A stretch of 64,000 nt of DNA from Aliiruegeria lutimaris (GTDB taxonomy: Bacteria; Pseudomonadota; Alphaproteobacteria; Rhodobacterales; Rhodobacteraceae): contig NZ_FNEK01000019.1 in assembly GCF_900099935.1 (NCBI RefSeq), forward strand, positions 1 through 64,000, written 5' to 3'. Positions 26,154 to 34,392 of the stretch are shown here, one piece after another; position 1 is the first letter of the stretch, and every line of letters starts with the position of its first letter. The notes under the pieces are model-generated. The model was given only the letters and a program-made list of their open reading frames with translations. It searched no databases and was not told where the DNA came from. The translations under genes were made by a program, and so were the position numbers.

Positions 26154-26592
26154 GGTTTCCTCCCTGAGGAAAATTCCTCATTCGGCTAATAAGTATGATT
26201 TAATGAGTTCAGTAAATGGACGATCCTGCTCCACATATGTCCGATTCAGCAGCGCGCAGAGATACCCTCCCATGGTGTGCCCGGATCAGCTTGCGACCAC
26301 CGGAGCCCGCTTTTGGTTTGCCCAATGTCCTTGCGCGGGTGGCGATGGCTTGAACGCGGCGTTTGCCGTCGACATGGATTTCGCAAACCGGCTTCGAGGC
26401 CCCGCCTTTTCCCGCACGCCGGGGACGCGAGACCGGTGGATGTCAAAAAGAACGGCCTCGGCAATGGAACGATCGGCCGCATCCGCCTGGCGGCTGTCTT
26501 TCCCTGTGACTCTCGAATACATCCTGCGCCACGGCGCCGGTGATCCCGCAAGGTGCTGCTCGCCAGGGGAGAGATTTTGGTGATTTCTGCTC
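26154..26592. promoter_or_regulatory. Upstream region of the ytfQ operon and unassigned sequence
   Basis: The part next to ytfQ holds an inverted repeat TGAGGAA-AA-TTCCTCA (26165-26180) and an AT-rich stretch (26184-26216), a plausible promoter/operator for the minus-strand operon. The rest, up to 26592, is GC-rich. It shows open frames on both strands, none of which I recognise, and it borders IS debris, so it may be decayed mobile sequence. Confidence 0.35.
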
Positions 26593-26871
26593 ATGACTGC
26601 TAGTCGCGCCGGACCCTCAATCCAATGCGCGACCTGGGTCATGGACTTCGTGCACGACGAGCTCGTGGCCGGCCGCAAGATCCGTGTTCTGAACATCGTG
26701 GACACATACTCGCGTTTCTCGCCCGCGACCGATCCGCAGTTCAGCTATCGCGGCGAAGACATGGTCCGCACCCTCGAGCGGGTTTGCAAGGAAGTCCGTC
26801 CCCACAGCGCGATCGGCAGCAACCCGCCTTTAACGCTGATGAACGGCTCAGGGACGGTGCCACCATCCTGA
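26593..26871 (+). pseudogene. IS3-family (IS407-like) transposase OrfB, internally deleted remnant
   Basis: The frame reads WVMDFVHDELVAGRKIRVLN, then DTYSRFSPATDPQFSYRGED and TLERVC, matching the first catalytic-Asp part of IS407-group integrase domains. It then jumps directly to RPHSAIGSNPPLTLMNGSG, which is the C-terminal tail. The central part with the second Asp and the Glu is gone, and the N-terminus is missing. It is non-functional. Confidence 0.75.
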
Positions 26872-26976
26872 CCCGTAACCCTCGGAAAATCGCCAGCCGG
26901 GTGGTCCAAACGGCGGTAGCAGGTCACCCCGTCATAGACCAAGATTAAAACCGGACCACTCGATTGCGGCAGGTCA
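26593..26976 (+). mobile_element. IS3-family element remnant with right end
   Basis: Following the transposase tail, the sequence AAACCGGACCACTCGATTGC and a final CAGGTCA at 26970-26976 look like the right terminus of IS407-type elements, which end in CA. The left end was not found. About 200 bp of featureless sequence follow before the next gene at 27179. Confidence 0.55.
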
Positions 26977-27178
26977 GAATTTCACCATTTTTTGCAATAT
27001 GCCGATTCAACGAGCCGTGCTCGATGAGGGCTTGTTACTCTTGTCCGGGTACGTGTTTTTCAAATTATCTGGCGCGAAGGTCGCCAACATTTGATTGGCG
27101 TCATTGACGAGACTCACTTTCGGTGGCGACCCTTGGTGCAAGTCTCAAAAGGCTGCGAACCGAAAGGGATTTGGCAAA

Positions 27179-28039
27179 ATGTCCGGGACCGAGACCGCGG
27201 ACCTTTATATGGGCTTCACGGCTCCGCTGATGCCTTTCGCCTATCTCTCGGTGCTGACGCTTGTGGCACTCCCAGTCGCTGCCCTGCTCGGCTACCATAT
27301 TGGAAAGTTCGCGTGCCGCCGTCGCCACGAAGGCCAGGTTCGGCCCGAGCAGGCACCGGGTGCCACCCCCCTCGGAGCGATGCTGGCACTTCTCGGGCTT
27401 TTGCTCGGCTTTGCATTCAGCTCGGCGCTAGGGTGGCGCGAGGAACGACAGGCAGCACTCGTTCAAGAGGCCGCCGCGATCAGCACGGCCTTCCTGACAG
27501 CAAGCCTTGTCAATGATCCGGGGCGCAGCGATCTTCAGTCCCAGTTGCTCGCCTATGCGAATACACGCATCGCGAGCCGTGCGGATATCGGATCAATGGA
27601 AGCCTGGAACGCCTTTCTGGAGCGGACCCTTGAAGCACAGGCGAAAGTCTGGCCAGCGACGATGCAAGCCATCGGAGGAACAACATCCGATCCGATCCGG
27701 GCTGCAGTCGTGCGCAGCGTGACCGACATGCTCGACGCCCATACATATCGCCTAGCCGCAGCCGCTGAACAGATCCCGCCGCCGGCCAAGCTCATGATCT
27801 TTCTGGCCTCCGTCGTGGCGATCTTTGTCGTCGGCAACCGGACGGCAATGCAGGGCAAGACGCTGACCTGGCACGTTTTCGCTTTTGCGGGGCTGCTATC
27901 GGTCGTCATGATCGTGATCTTCGACCTCGACAGAGCGCTGGAAGGCACGATGAGGGTGAACACCGACACCATGCTTGCGACGATCCGGGACATGGAGGCG
28001 ATGCTGGATGCTTCCGTCGACAAAGACCTCTTTGAATAG
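27179..28039 (+). CDS. DUF4239/bestrophin-like membrane protein
   Basis: 286 residues from ATG 27179 (AAAGGGAT upstream). There are four transmembrane segments, two near the N-terminus (about 19-41 and 64-84) and two near the C-terminus. Between them is a helical soluble part starting GWREERQAALVQEAAAISTA. This pair-linker-pair layout and the LLGLLLGFAFSSAL segment match the DUF4239 family, annotated as bestrophin-like. The function is not established. It stands alone between IS debris and a convergent phosphatase gene. Confidence 0.65.
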   Translation: MSGTETADLYMGFTAPLMPFAYLSVLTLVALPVAALLGYHIGKFACRRRHEGQVRPEQAPGATPLGAMLALLGLLLGFAFSSALGWREERQAALVQEAAAISTAFLTASLVNDPGRSDLQSQLLAYANTRIASRADIGSMEAWNAFLERTLEAQAKVWPATMQAIGGTTSDPIRAAVVRSVTDMLDAHTYRLAAAAEQIPPPAKLMIFLASVVAIFVVGNRTAMQGKTLTWHVFAFAGLLSVVMIVIFDLDRALEGTMRVNTDTMLATIRDMEAMLDASVDKDLFE

Positions 28040-28215
28040 CCTGTGATCTCGATGGGTACACGTAGACGTCCGGATTTATCGCGAGGCATTCTGCGAGTTG
28101 CGCAGACTGATTGGCCGGCCGGCAAACCGAGTGTCGTCAGAACCCGGACCTTGTCCCGGACGTCCGACACTCTGGCAAGCAAAACCGCCGGCCCGCCGTT
28201 TCTGCACGCAAGAAC

Positions 28216-29910
28216 CTACTCTCCGAGAACCTCGAGAAGAACCTCACCGGCCGCGCCGGACGGGGGAGGTGTTCCAGCGATCGTCGCAAGCGTGAGCGCA
28301 ACATCAACCGTGTGAACCCGTCGCGATACAGTTTGCGGCTTGATGCCGTAGCCGGCGACCAGGATGGGAACAAAGGTGTCGTATCTCCAGGGAGAACCGT
28401 GCGTGACCGTGACCGACAGGCCGTCCATGTCGTTGATGAACCAGCCCGGTTTGAACACCAGGTAAATGTCTCCGGAACGGTCCGGGTGATAGTTGTTGAG
28501 CACCGCCCGGGTCAGGGCGTTCTCCGGCAGCGATCCCTCCCGAAGCCGCGCGCTTGGGAGTGCGAAGGCAACGCCGTCGAACCCGACCAGTTCTTCGGCA
28601 ATGGCCGTTTCGAGGGCCGCCCGGTCGATGCCTTCATTTGCCCGGACCTCATCAGCGAGGTTGAGATACGGATGATCGTAACCCTGGATCAGCGGGCCCG
28701 AGAGGTCGAACCGCGCCTTGATCCGTGCAATCGCGGCTTCCGCATCCCATGCGTCCGGTGTCACATATCCGCCGAGACCGCCGATTTCTTCCAGAAACCC
28801 GGGAGCTTCGGGCGCACCATGATCGGCGGAGAGGACGATCAGGGTTTTGTCCAGCCCGACCTCCTGATCGACATAGCTGAACAGATCGGCCAGCGTCCGG
28901 TCGAGTTGAAGAAGATTGTCCTCGGATTCGAGGCTCGACGGGCCGAAGAAATGGCCGACATAATCGGTGACCGAAAAGCTGACGCCGAGGAAATCGGTGA
29001 TCTCGTCATCGCCGAGTCCCTCGCGGTCGATCAGCGTCTTGGCGAAATCGGCCGTCATCGCATCTCCCGGTGGGCTGAGAGTCAGGAGCGTTGTGAAGTA
29101 TTTGCCGTCCGCGGCTCCCAGCGGATGCGGGAACGTGGCCCCGAAGCCCGCGAAATCCGGCTCCCACGGCTGGTCGTCGCGGTCGCCGAACATGTAGGTC
29201 TCGACAGGTTGCAGGAGTTCCCATGACGTGTCGCCGAAGCCTTGCGGCAGGCCCTTCGCGTTCCACTCGACGACCCAGTCGGGATACTCATCGTAATAGT
29301 AGGAACTTGTCACGAACTGGCCGGCCGATTTCGAGAACCAGAAGGCCTTGCCGCTGTGGCCGGCCATCGAAACCGCTCCCCGGTCCTTGATCGAGACGCC
29401 AAAGACATTGGCGCCGCCAGCCGTCTCCACCGACAGTTCGTCTCCGAAGGTGGTCGTCAGGATTGTTCGGGGCGAGCGGCCGTCGCTGGCCGCCGCCTTC
29501 TGCGTCGGGTCGATTTCCGTTTCGGCATCGACCCCCGCGCCGCCTGTCAGGATCGTGTAGTCGGGATCCTCGATATTGTAGACCGTTCGGCCAAGGGTTC
29601 GGTCGAACCAGAGGTTGCCGACCATGCCGTGTGCGGATGGATTGGCGCCTGTTGCCAGTGTCGTGTGACCGACGATCGTTTCGGTGTTGGCATGCGCGTG
29701 ATGGGCGTTGGTGTAGTGGATGCCGTCTTCCAGAAGGTATCGGAAGCCACCTTCTCCGAGGCGATCGAAATAGCGGGTCGGAAGGTCGCCCCTCAGCTGA
29801 TCGACCGTGATCTGCAGGATCAGCCGGGGCCTCTCTTGAGCCGTGGCGCCAGCTCCAAGGGCACCGGTTAACACAATCGCAAAACCGATGGTTCTTGCGC
29901 TGAAAAACAT
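28216..29910 (-). CDS. Secreted alkaline phosphatase/phosphodiesterase (PafA-like)
   Basis: 564 residues from ATG 29910, whose GGGAGG is 9 bases upstream; an ATG two codons earlier is only 3 bases from it. Signal peptide (ATAQ cleavage) then alkaline-phosphatase-superfamily metal sites: QITVDQLRGDLPTRYFDRLG, HANTETIVGHTTLATGANPS with the likely nucleophile Thr, SADHGAPEAPGF and VTHGSPWRYDTFVP. The order fits PafA-type phosphatases, which hydrolyse phosphomonoesters in the periplasm and release phosphate without calcium-independent PhoA features. It is the downstream end of a run of exported-protein genes. Confidence 0.82.
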   Translation of the reverse strand: MFFSARTIGFAIVLTGALGAGATAQERPRLILQITVDQLRGDLPTRYFDRLGEGGFRYLLEDGIHYTNAHHAHANTETIVGHTTLATGANPSAHGMVGNLWFDRTLGRTVYNIEDPDYTILTGGAGVDAETEIDPTQKAAASDGRSPRTILTTTFGDELSVETAGGANVFGVSIKDRGAVSMAGHSGKAFWFSKSAGQFVTSSYYYDEYPDWVVEWNAKGLPQGFGDTSWELLQPVETYMFGDRDDQPWEPDFAGFGATFPHPLGAADGKYFTTLLTLSPPGDAMTADFAKTLIDREGLGDDEITDFLGVSFSVTDYVGHFFGPSSLESEDNLLQLDRTLADLFSYVDQEVGLDKTLIVLSADHGAPEAPGFLEEIGGLGGYVTPDAWDAEAAIARIKARFDLSGPLIQGYDHPYLNLADEVRANEGIDRAALETAIAEELVGFDGVAFALPSARLREGSLPENALTRAVLNNYHPDRSGDIYLVFKPGWFINDMDGLSVTVTHGSPWRYDTFVPILVAGYGIKPQTVSRRVHTVDVALTLATIAGTPPPSGAAGEVLLEVLGE

Positions 29911-30066
29911 CGTCATGAGCCTCCCGTTAATCCACGTATTTTCCACGGATGCGCGGGCGTAGCCGGATCGCACCCGTCCGAATTATTTCGACAAACCCCT
30001 CACAAAACAGCAGGTCGCTGGCTCTTGAGGAAGGAAACTATCATCCGCCGACCTTCGCCAAGGCTC

Positions 30067-31134
30067 TCAATCCGCCGGCACTGCCGCAGGGAAGTCCCAG
30101 CTTCCGTCGAGGATTTCCGGGCGCGGCTGATAAAGGCGCACGGCATAGTTCCAGCCCTCCATGATCGGGATGCAATTCACCCGTCCGTCATCACAGCCAC
30201 CGAGATTGACCGTCATCGAGCCGTCATCGTTGCGCATGCCCGTGACGCTGTTGATGTTGTAGACGCCGAGGTCATTCTTCTCGTACCGGCCTTCGGCATT
30301 ATAGAGGCTGACCGACCAGAAGGCGTCAACGGGGACGTCGCTTGGTACCTCGATCTTGTACTCGCCTACCGGCAAGTTCGGTTCGACGTTCAGGTAGTAT
30401 GCCTGCTCTTCGGGCAGGCCTCCCCAACCGAAGGCGGCGCCGAGGAAATACCGCACGGGATCGACCGCGTCCTTCCGGCCGAAAGTGCGGCTCGAATCCC
30501 CCATGTAGCGGCTGAGTTCGAGCGCGGCAGCGAAGACCGCCTCGAAACTCTGGTCGTCATAGTTGGGCAGGATGAAGGGCTTCGCAGACGCCGCATCGAT
30601 CGCGATCTGGTCCTGAAGCGCGTTGACGGCGGCCACGTCTCCGGGGTCCGAGGAATCGACGAGCGTTCGGAAGAGGATGGCAATGTAAGGCGTGTCGAAT
30701 GTCTCCATGTCGAGTGTGTAGGTGCCTCCACCGACGAATACCTCGTTCATGTAGTGGTCCTGGTTGACGATCTGGGCCGAGATATAGCGGTCGCCGGTTT
30801 CAGGAATGGTCAGGGTAGCGCCTTCGCTGATATCGACGATAGCCGTGCTGTAGAGCGTGTCGCGGTTCATCCGGATCGTCGGCTGCTGGTCGATCGGCGT
30901 GGGTTCCCGAACATGGAACATCGTGTTCACGCCACCGATGAAGTCCAGATACTTGGCGAATTCCCGATCCGTGGCCGCGCGCACGAAATTGTCGACGGTG
31001 ACGGGGATTTTTCGACCCTCGACGATGTCGTCAAACTGGTTCTGCAGCGTTCCCGCGAAGGCCGTGGGCACCAGGGTGAACGAGAGGACGGTTGTCGCAA
31101 TACCGAATGATTTCAGCTTTTCAGAGATACGCAT
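30067..31134 (-). CDS. DUF1254/DUF1214 periplasmic protein, copy 1
   Basis: 355 residues, signal peptide (1-27, TAFA cleavage). N-terminal DUF1254 part with VDNFVRAATDREFAKYLDF and QQPTIRMNRDTLYSTAIVDI. C-terminal DUF1214 part with PVDAFWSVSLYNAEGRYEKN, YNINSVTG and PIMEGWNYAVRLYQPRPEIL. The family is of unknown function, often with roles proposed in envelope or lipid homeostasis. It is a close paralogue of the gene immediately upstream (31221-32282) and lies 86 bp behind it. Confidence 0.85.
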   Translation of the reverse strand: MRISEKLKSFGIATTVLSFTLVPTAFAGTLQNQFDDIVEGRKIPVTVDNFVRAATDREFAKYLDFIGGVNTMFHVREPTPIDQQPTIRMNRDTLYSTAIVDISEGATLTIPETGDRYISAQIVNQDHYMNEVFVGGGTYTLDMETFDTPYIAILFRTLVDSSDPGDVAAVNALQDQIAIDAASAKPFILPNYDDQSFEAVFAAALELSRYMGDSSRTFGRKDAVDPVRYFLGAAFGWGGLPEEQAYYLNVEPNLPVGEYKIEVPSDVPVDAFWSVSLYNAEGRYEKNDLGVYNINSVTGMRNDDGSMTVNLGGCDDGRVNCIPIMEGWNYAVRLYQPRPEILDGSWDFPAAVPAD

Positions 31135-31220
31135 GGCGAAGCATCCTTGTTGTCGGGACGTGGAGACCGGCGATGCCGATCTCCGAATTTTTCAGGCATG
31201 GCGGAGGCGCGGGCGTCAGG

Positions 31221-32282
31221 TCAGTCCGCCGACTCCACGCTCGGAAACGCCCAGCTTCCGTCGAGCACGTCCGCACCGGGCTCGTAGAGCCGGACGGTGT
31301 AGTTCCACCCTTCCATGATCGGCAGACAGTTCACGCGTCCGTCGTCGCAGCCGCCGAGGTGGACGGTCATCGAGCCATCGTCATTGCGCGTGCCCGTGAC
31401 ACTGTTGACGTTGTAGGCGCCAAAGGCGTTCTTTTCGAAAAACCCGTCGGCGTTGTAGAGGCTGACCGACCAGAACGCGTCGACCGGCACGTCGGCCGGA
31501 ACCTCGATCTTGTACGCATCCACCGGCAGGCCGGGCTCGATATTGAGGTACAAGGCCTGCGCTTCCGGCAGGCCACCCCAGCCGACGGCTGCGCCGAGGA
31601 AATACCGCACCGGGTCAACCTCGCCCTTCGGCCCGAAGGTACGCGAACTGTCCGGGCCGTACCGCCCAAGCTCGATTGCCGCTTTCAGGACCGCTTCGAA
31701 GCTGTCCTCATCGTAATTCGGAAGCACAAAGGGCTTGGACGAGCCGGCATCCACGGTGATCGCATCCTGCAAGGCGTTGACTGCCGCGACATCGTCAGGA
31801 TCCGCGGCATCGACCAGGGTCCGGATGATCACCAGCACGTAGGGTGTGTCGAACGTCTCTGTGTCGAGGGTGTAGCTGCCGCCGCCGACAAAGACGTCAT
31901 TCATGTAGTGATCCTGATTCACGATCTGCGCCGAGATGTACCGCTCGCCGGTTTCCGGCAGGACGAGCGTCGCGCCCTCGCTGATGTCGATTACCGCCAT
32001 GCTGTAGAGCGTGTCACGGTTCATCCGGATCGTCGGCTGATGCTCGACCGGCGTCGGACTGCGGCTGTGAAAGAACGTGTTCACGCCCCCGGACAGCGCA
32101 AGATACTTGCTGAACTCGATTTCGCTGGCGGCCCGGACAAAGTTATCGACAGTGATCGGGATCTCCCGCGTATCGAGAAGTGCCCGCAAGTTGTCCGATG
32201 CGCTCTGTGCATTTGCCGTATCGGCACTGATCGTTGCAGCGGTGACGGCAAGGACGGCTCCTACCAGTCGTGATCTGGACAT
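31221..32282 (-). CDS. DUF1254/DUF1214 periplasmic protein, copy 2
   Basis: 353 residues from ATG 32282 (GGGAGGAGAAA upstream; an earlier in-frame ATG lacks an SD). Signal peptide ends near TANA. It shares long identical stretches with copy 1, for example QPTIRMNRDTLYS, RYISAQIVNQDHYMN, DPVRYFLGAA, GWGGLPE and LGGCDDGRVNC. It is therefore a tandem duplication that has had time to diverge. It is the upstream copy and carries the better ribosome-binding site. Confidence 0.85.
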   Translation of the reverse strand: MSRSRLVGAVLAVTAATISADTANAQSASDNLRALLDTREIPITVDNFVRAASEIEFSKYLALSGGVNTFFHSRSPTPVEHQPTIRMNRDTLYSMAVIDISEGATLVLPETGERYISAQIVNQDHYMNDVFVGGGSYTLDTETFDTPYVLVIIRTLVDAADPDDVAAVNALQDAITVDAGSSKPFVLPNYDEDSFEAVLKAAIELGRYGPDSSRTFGPKGEVDPVRYFLGAAVGWGGLPEAQALYLNIEPGLPVDAYKIEVPADVPVDAFWSVSLYNADGFFEKNAFGAYNVNSVTGTRNDDGSMTVHLGGCDDGRVNCLPIMEGWNYTVRLYEPGADVLDGSWAFPSVESAD

Positions 32283-32403
32283 TTTCTCCTCCCAATTTAT
32301 GGCGTCACTTTCGTCCGCCATCTACCCTTTCTGATGGGGCAGGGGCCGGATTGCAGGCCGGCACCCGAACCCACGTCGCGCGCACCGTCCGGCTCGCATG
32401 GCC

Positions 32404-32772
32404 TCAACGCATGAGGTCCGAGACGATCCCGATGGCCTCAAGCACAATGGCCGTATCGCGGGCGACCCGGTAGACCTCGTTGTCGTAGCGGACATAGCCT
32501 TGGCCGGGCAGCAGTGTCGGCAGGCGCCAATGGTCGTAATCGGTGATCCACCGGTAGCCGCTGGGGAGTTGCTCCCCCTTGCGATAGATCTTCTTGTACT
32601 GTCCCGGGGGCATGCCGCCGGGTTTCTCGGCCAGGCCCGGAGGTGTTCCGGCCGACTTGCCGGGCGGAACCTTGTAGATCTTGTCGGCCTTCTTGCTATC
32701 GGCCATCCCCGGCGCCGTCGACGCAGCCAGGGCAATGGAAACAACAAGCATCAGAGCGCCTTTTGCAGTCAT
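32404..32772 (-). CDS. Small exported protein, CigR/RcnB-like
   Basis: 122 residues from ATG 32772 (AAAGGAGAA). Signal peptide 1-24, then a proline/glycine/lysine-rich segment (KVPPGKSAGTPPGLAEKPGG) and a C-terminal GYRWITDYDHWRLP, YVRYDNEVYRVARDTAIVLE. This is the arrangement of the RcnB/CigR group of periplasmic proteins. RcnB tunes nickel/cobalt efflux and CigR is an anti-virulence factor in Salmonella, but the role here is unknown. Confidence 0.65.
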   Translation of the reverse strand: MTAKGALMLVVSIALAASTAPGMADSKKADKIYKVPPGKSAGTPPGLAEKPGGMPPGQYKKIYRKGEQLPSGYRWITDYDHWRLPTLLPGQGYVRYDNEVYRVARDTAIVLEAIGIVSDLMR

Positions 32773-32985
32773 GGTCGTTCTCCTTTCGAACTTGTGATTC
32801 CACATTCTCCAAGTGGATGTCGTCTCCGGATGGAGCTCAGGTTACTCTTCCTTCAACAATCGTTGGGACGCCGGCACGAGGTAATACCCGGCGCCCCAAC
32901 GTTCCTGAATATCGGATGAGCCAGTGCCAACCGATTCAGAAATTTCTCTCTATGTTTCAAACCACTCTATCATGACGGCCGCATT

Positions 32986-33300
32986 TTAACCGCGAGCGGC
33001 TTCGAAGGCGGCAAGAAGTGGCTGATCCGGGTTGCCGATGCAGGACTCGACAACGGCATCGGTCGCTTCCGTCAGGGCCTCCGTGTCGAATGTCATTTCG
33101 TTCATCTTCCCGCTCATGAACCCGTGCATGAAGACAAGTACGAAATCGCGTTCCTCGCCACCTCGCATCAGCAGGTCACGACAGGTGAACTCTCCCACCT
33201 GCCAGATGCCGTCTCCGTCGGCGTCCTGCGCAATGGCGCTGGCCCCGGAGACACACAGGAGCGCGGCCGCGATCGTGCCCGCGAGATATCTGGTTTTCAT
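32986..33300 (-). CDS. HdeA-like periplasmic protein
   Basis: 104 residues, signal peptide 1-24 (AIAQ). The mature part, about 80 residues, has two cysteines (FTCRDLL and VVESCIGNPD) framing FVLVFMHGFMSGKMNEMTFD, the HdeA/HdeB layout with its single disulfide. HdeA proteins are acid-activated periplasmic chaperones. Here it could act in acid or envelope stress. Small size limits confidence. Confidence 0.7.
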   Translation of the reverse strand: MKTRYLAGTIAAALLCVSGASAIAQDADGDGIWQVGEFTCRDLLMRGGEERDFVLVFMHGFMSGKMNEMTFDTEALTEATDAVVESCIGNPDQPLLAAFEAARG

Positions 33301-33336
33301 GGTCCATCCTTTCCGGCTGGTGCCAGCGTGCCGTGA

Positions 33337-33687
33337 TCACTTGTAGATCACGCCGCTCAGGCATCCGTGGTAGTACTTGTTGTAGAGATTGTTGCGGTTT
33401 ACGGCGCCAGCCGTTCCGCCAACGACAGCACCAATGGTTGCGCCTTTCTGGCGGGAACTCAATTTGCCATCAGCGATATGACCTATGGCTGTGCCGGCCG
33501 TCGCGCCGGCGACCGCCCCGCCGACCACGCCACCGGATTTTCGGTTGGCGCGATCGCGCGCGTAGGCATCGCAATATTGCGGGGTGAACTGCGTGTTCTG
33601 CGCATCGGCAGGCAATGGGGTCATCGGGCCCGCGAGGCAAAGAAGCGCCGCAGGGATGGCCGCAGGCAACCTGGAAAAGACTGACAT
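33337..33687 (-). CDS. Glycine-zipper exported protein
   Basis: 116 residues with signal peptide 1-29. The core GGVVGGAVAGATAGTAIG and KGATIGAVVGGTAGA is a two-strand glycine zipper that inserts into or packs on membranes, as in SlyB/OmsA-type proteins. Two cysteines (QYCDAYAR, HGCLSGV) flank it. It has a smaller relative at 34137-34349. Confidence 0.7.
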   Translation of the reverse strand: MSVFSRLPAAIPAALLCLAGPMTPLPADAQNTQFTPQYCDAYARDRANRKSGGVVGGAVAGATAGTAIGHIADGKLSSRQKGATIGAVVGGTAGAVNRNNLYNKYYHGCLSGVIYK

Positions 33688-33716
33688 CGCCGGTTTCTCC
33701 TCTCCTTCTGTTTGCT

Positions 33717-34085
33717 TCAGTTCAGGGCATCCTTGACCGCGAGGTCGACGGCTCCGGCAAGCAGGGCGTCTGGATCGGCTTCGCAGGCTTCCTCCAGCGC
33801 CTCGACGAACTTGTCCTTGAGCCCGTCGCGCTCGGCCTCGTCGGGAACCGCCTCCTCGACGTTGATTTCCCGGTTGAAGAGCGAGACTTCTGCCATCAGG
33901 CGGACAATCTCGGCGACCTTTTCCTCGTCCTCGCCATAGTTGGCGAGCACGCTCTCGCAGCTGTGGTGCATGTAGGGCATGGCCTCATCCAGGATGCGGT
34001 CCATTTCCTCGTCGGCAAATGCCGGGCTGCAGAGTGCCATCGCACAACCGGCAGCGATAAAGACTGTTCTTGCAGATAGAGGCAT
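33717..34085 (-). CDS. Small exported two-cysteine helical protein (HdeA-like layout)
   Basis: 122 residues from ATG 34085 (GGGAGGG upstream). Signal peptide 1-24 (PAFA), then an acidic helical protein with cysteines in MHHSCESVLANYG and LEEACEADPDA, spaced like those of HdeA proteins but without convincing sequence match. The function is unknown. It lies between two glycine-zipper genes. Confidence 0.55.
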   Translation of the reverse strand: MPLSARTVFIAAGCAMALCSPAFADEEMDRILDEAMPYMHHSCESVLANYGEDEEKVAEIVRLMAEVSLFNREINVEEAVPDEAERDGLKDKFVEALEEACEADPDALLAGAVDLAVKDALN

Positions 34086-34136
34086 TCTGGCCCTCCCTCG
34101 GCTCATGTCTCGAAAAATTGGTTCTGTTCGCGGATA

Positions 34137-34349
34137 TCACTTCGTGTATCCGGCGATCGCGCCCACGACGGCGCCTGCAGAGGCACCCTTGCTGCCGCCG
34201 ACGAGATACCCGACACCGGTTCCAACAAGGGCACCGGTCATGGTGTTATGCGCGCGCTTGCGGTCGGCCTCTGCTGGTCCGGACAAGGTCAGGCCAGCCA
34301 GTGCGGCCACCATCAGGATCGCTATGAGCTTCTTGTAAGGACTTGCCAT
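34137..34349 (-). CDS. Short glycine-zipper protein
   Basis: 70 residues: a hydrophobic signal segment (7-23) and a glycine zipper TMTGALVGTGVGYLVGGSKG followed by ASAGAVVGAIAGY. A good SD (GGAGGAAAT) precedes it. It is probably a small envelope protein related in type, not in length, to 33337-33687. Confidence 0.6.
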   Translation of the reverse strand: MASPYKKLIAILMVAALAGLTLSGPAEADRKRAHNTMTGALVGTGVGYLVGGSKGASAGAVVGAIAGYTK

Positions 34350-34392
34350 TATTTCCTCCGTTTTCTGTTGACGATTGGGTTCTGCGCCGCGG

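Noticed and set aside
26286-26705. Minus-strand frame in the IS debris as a real gene
   Set aside because: No start signal, overlaps the IS3 remnant on the other strand, and no recognised motif.
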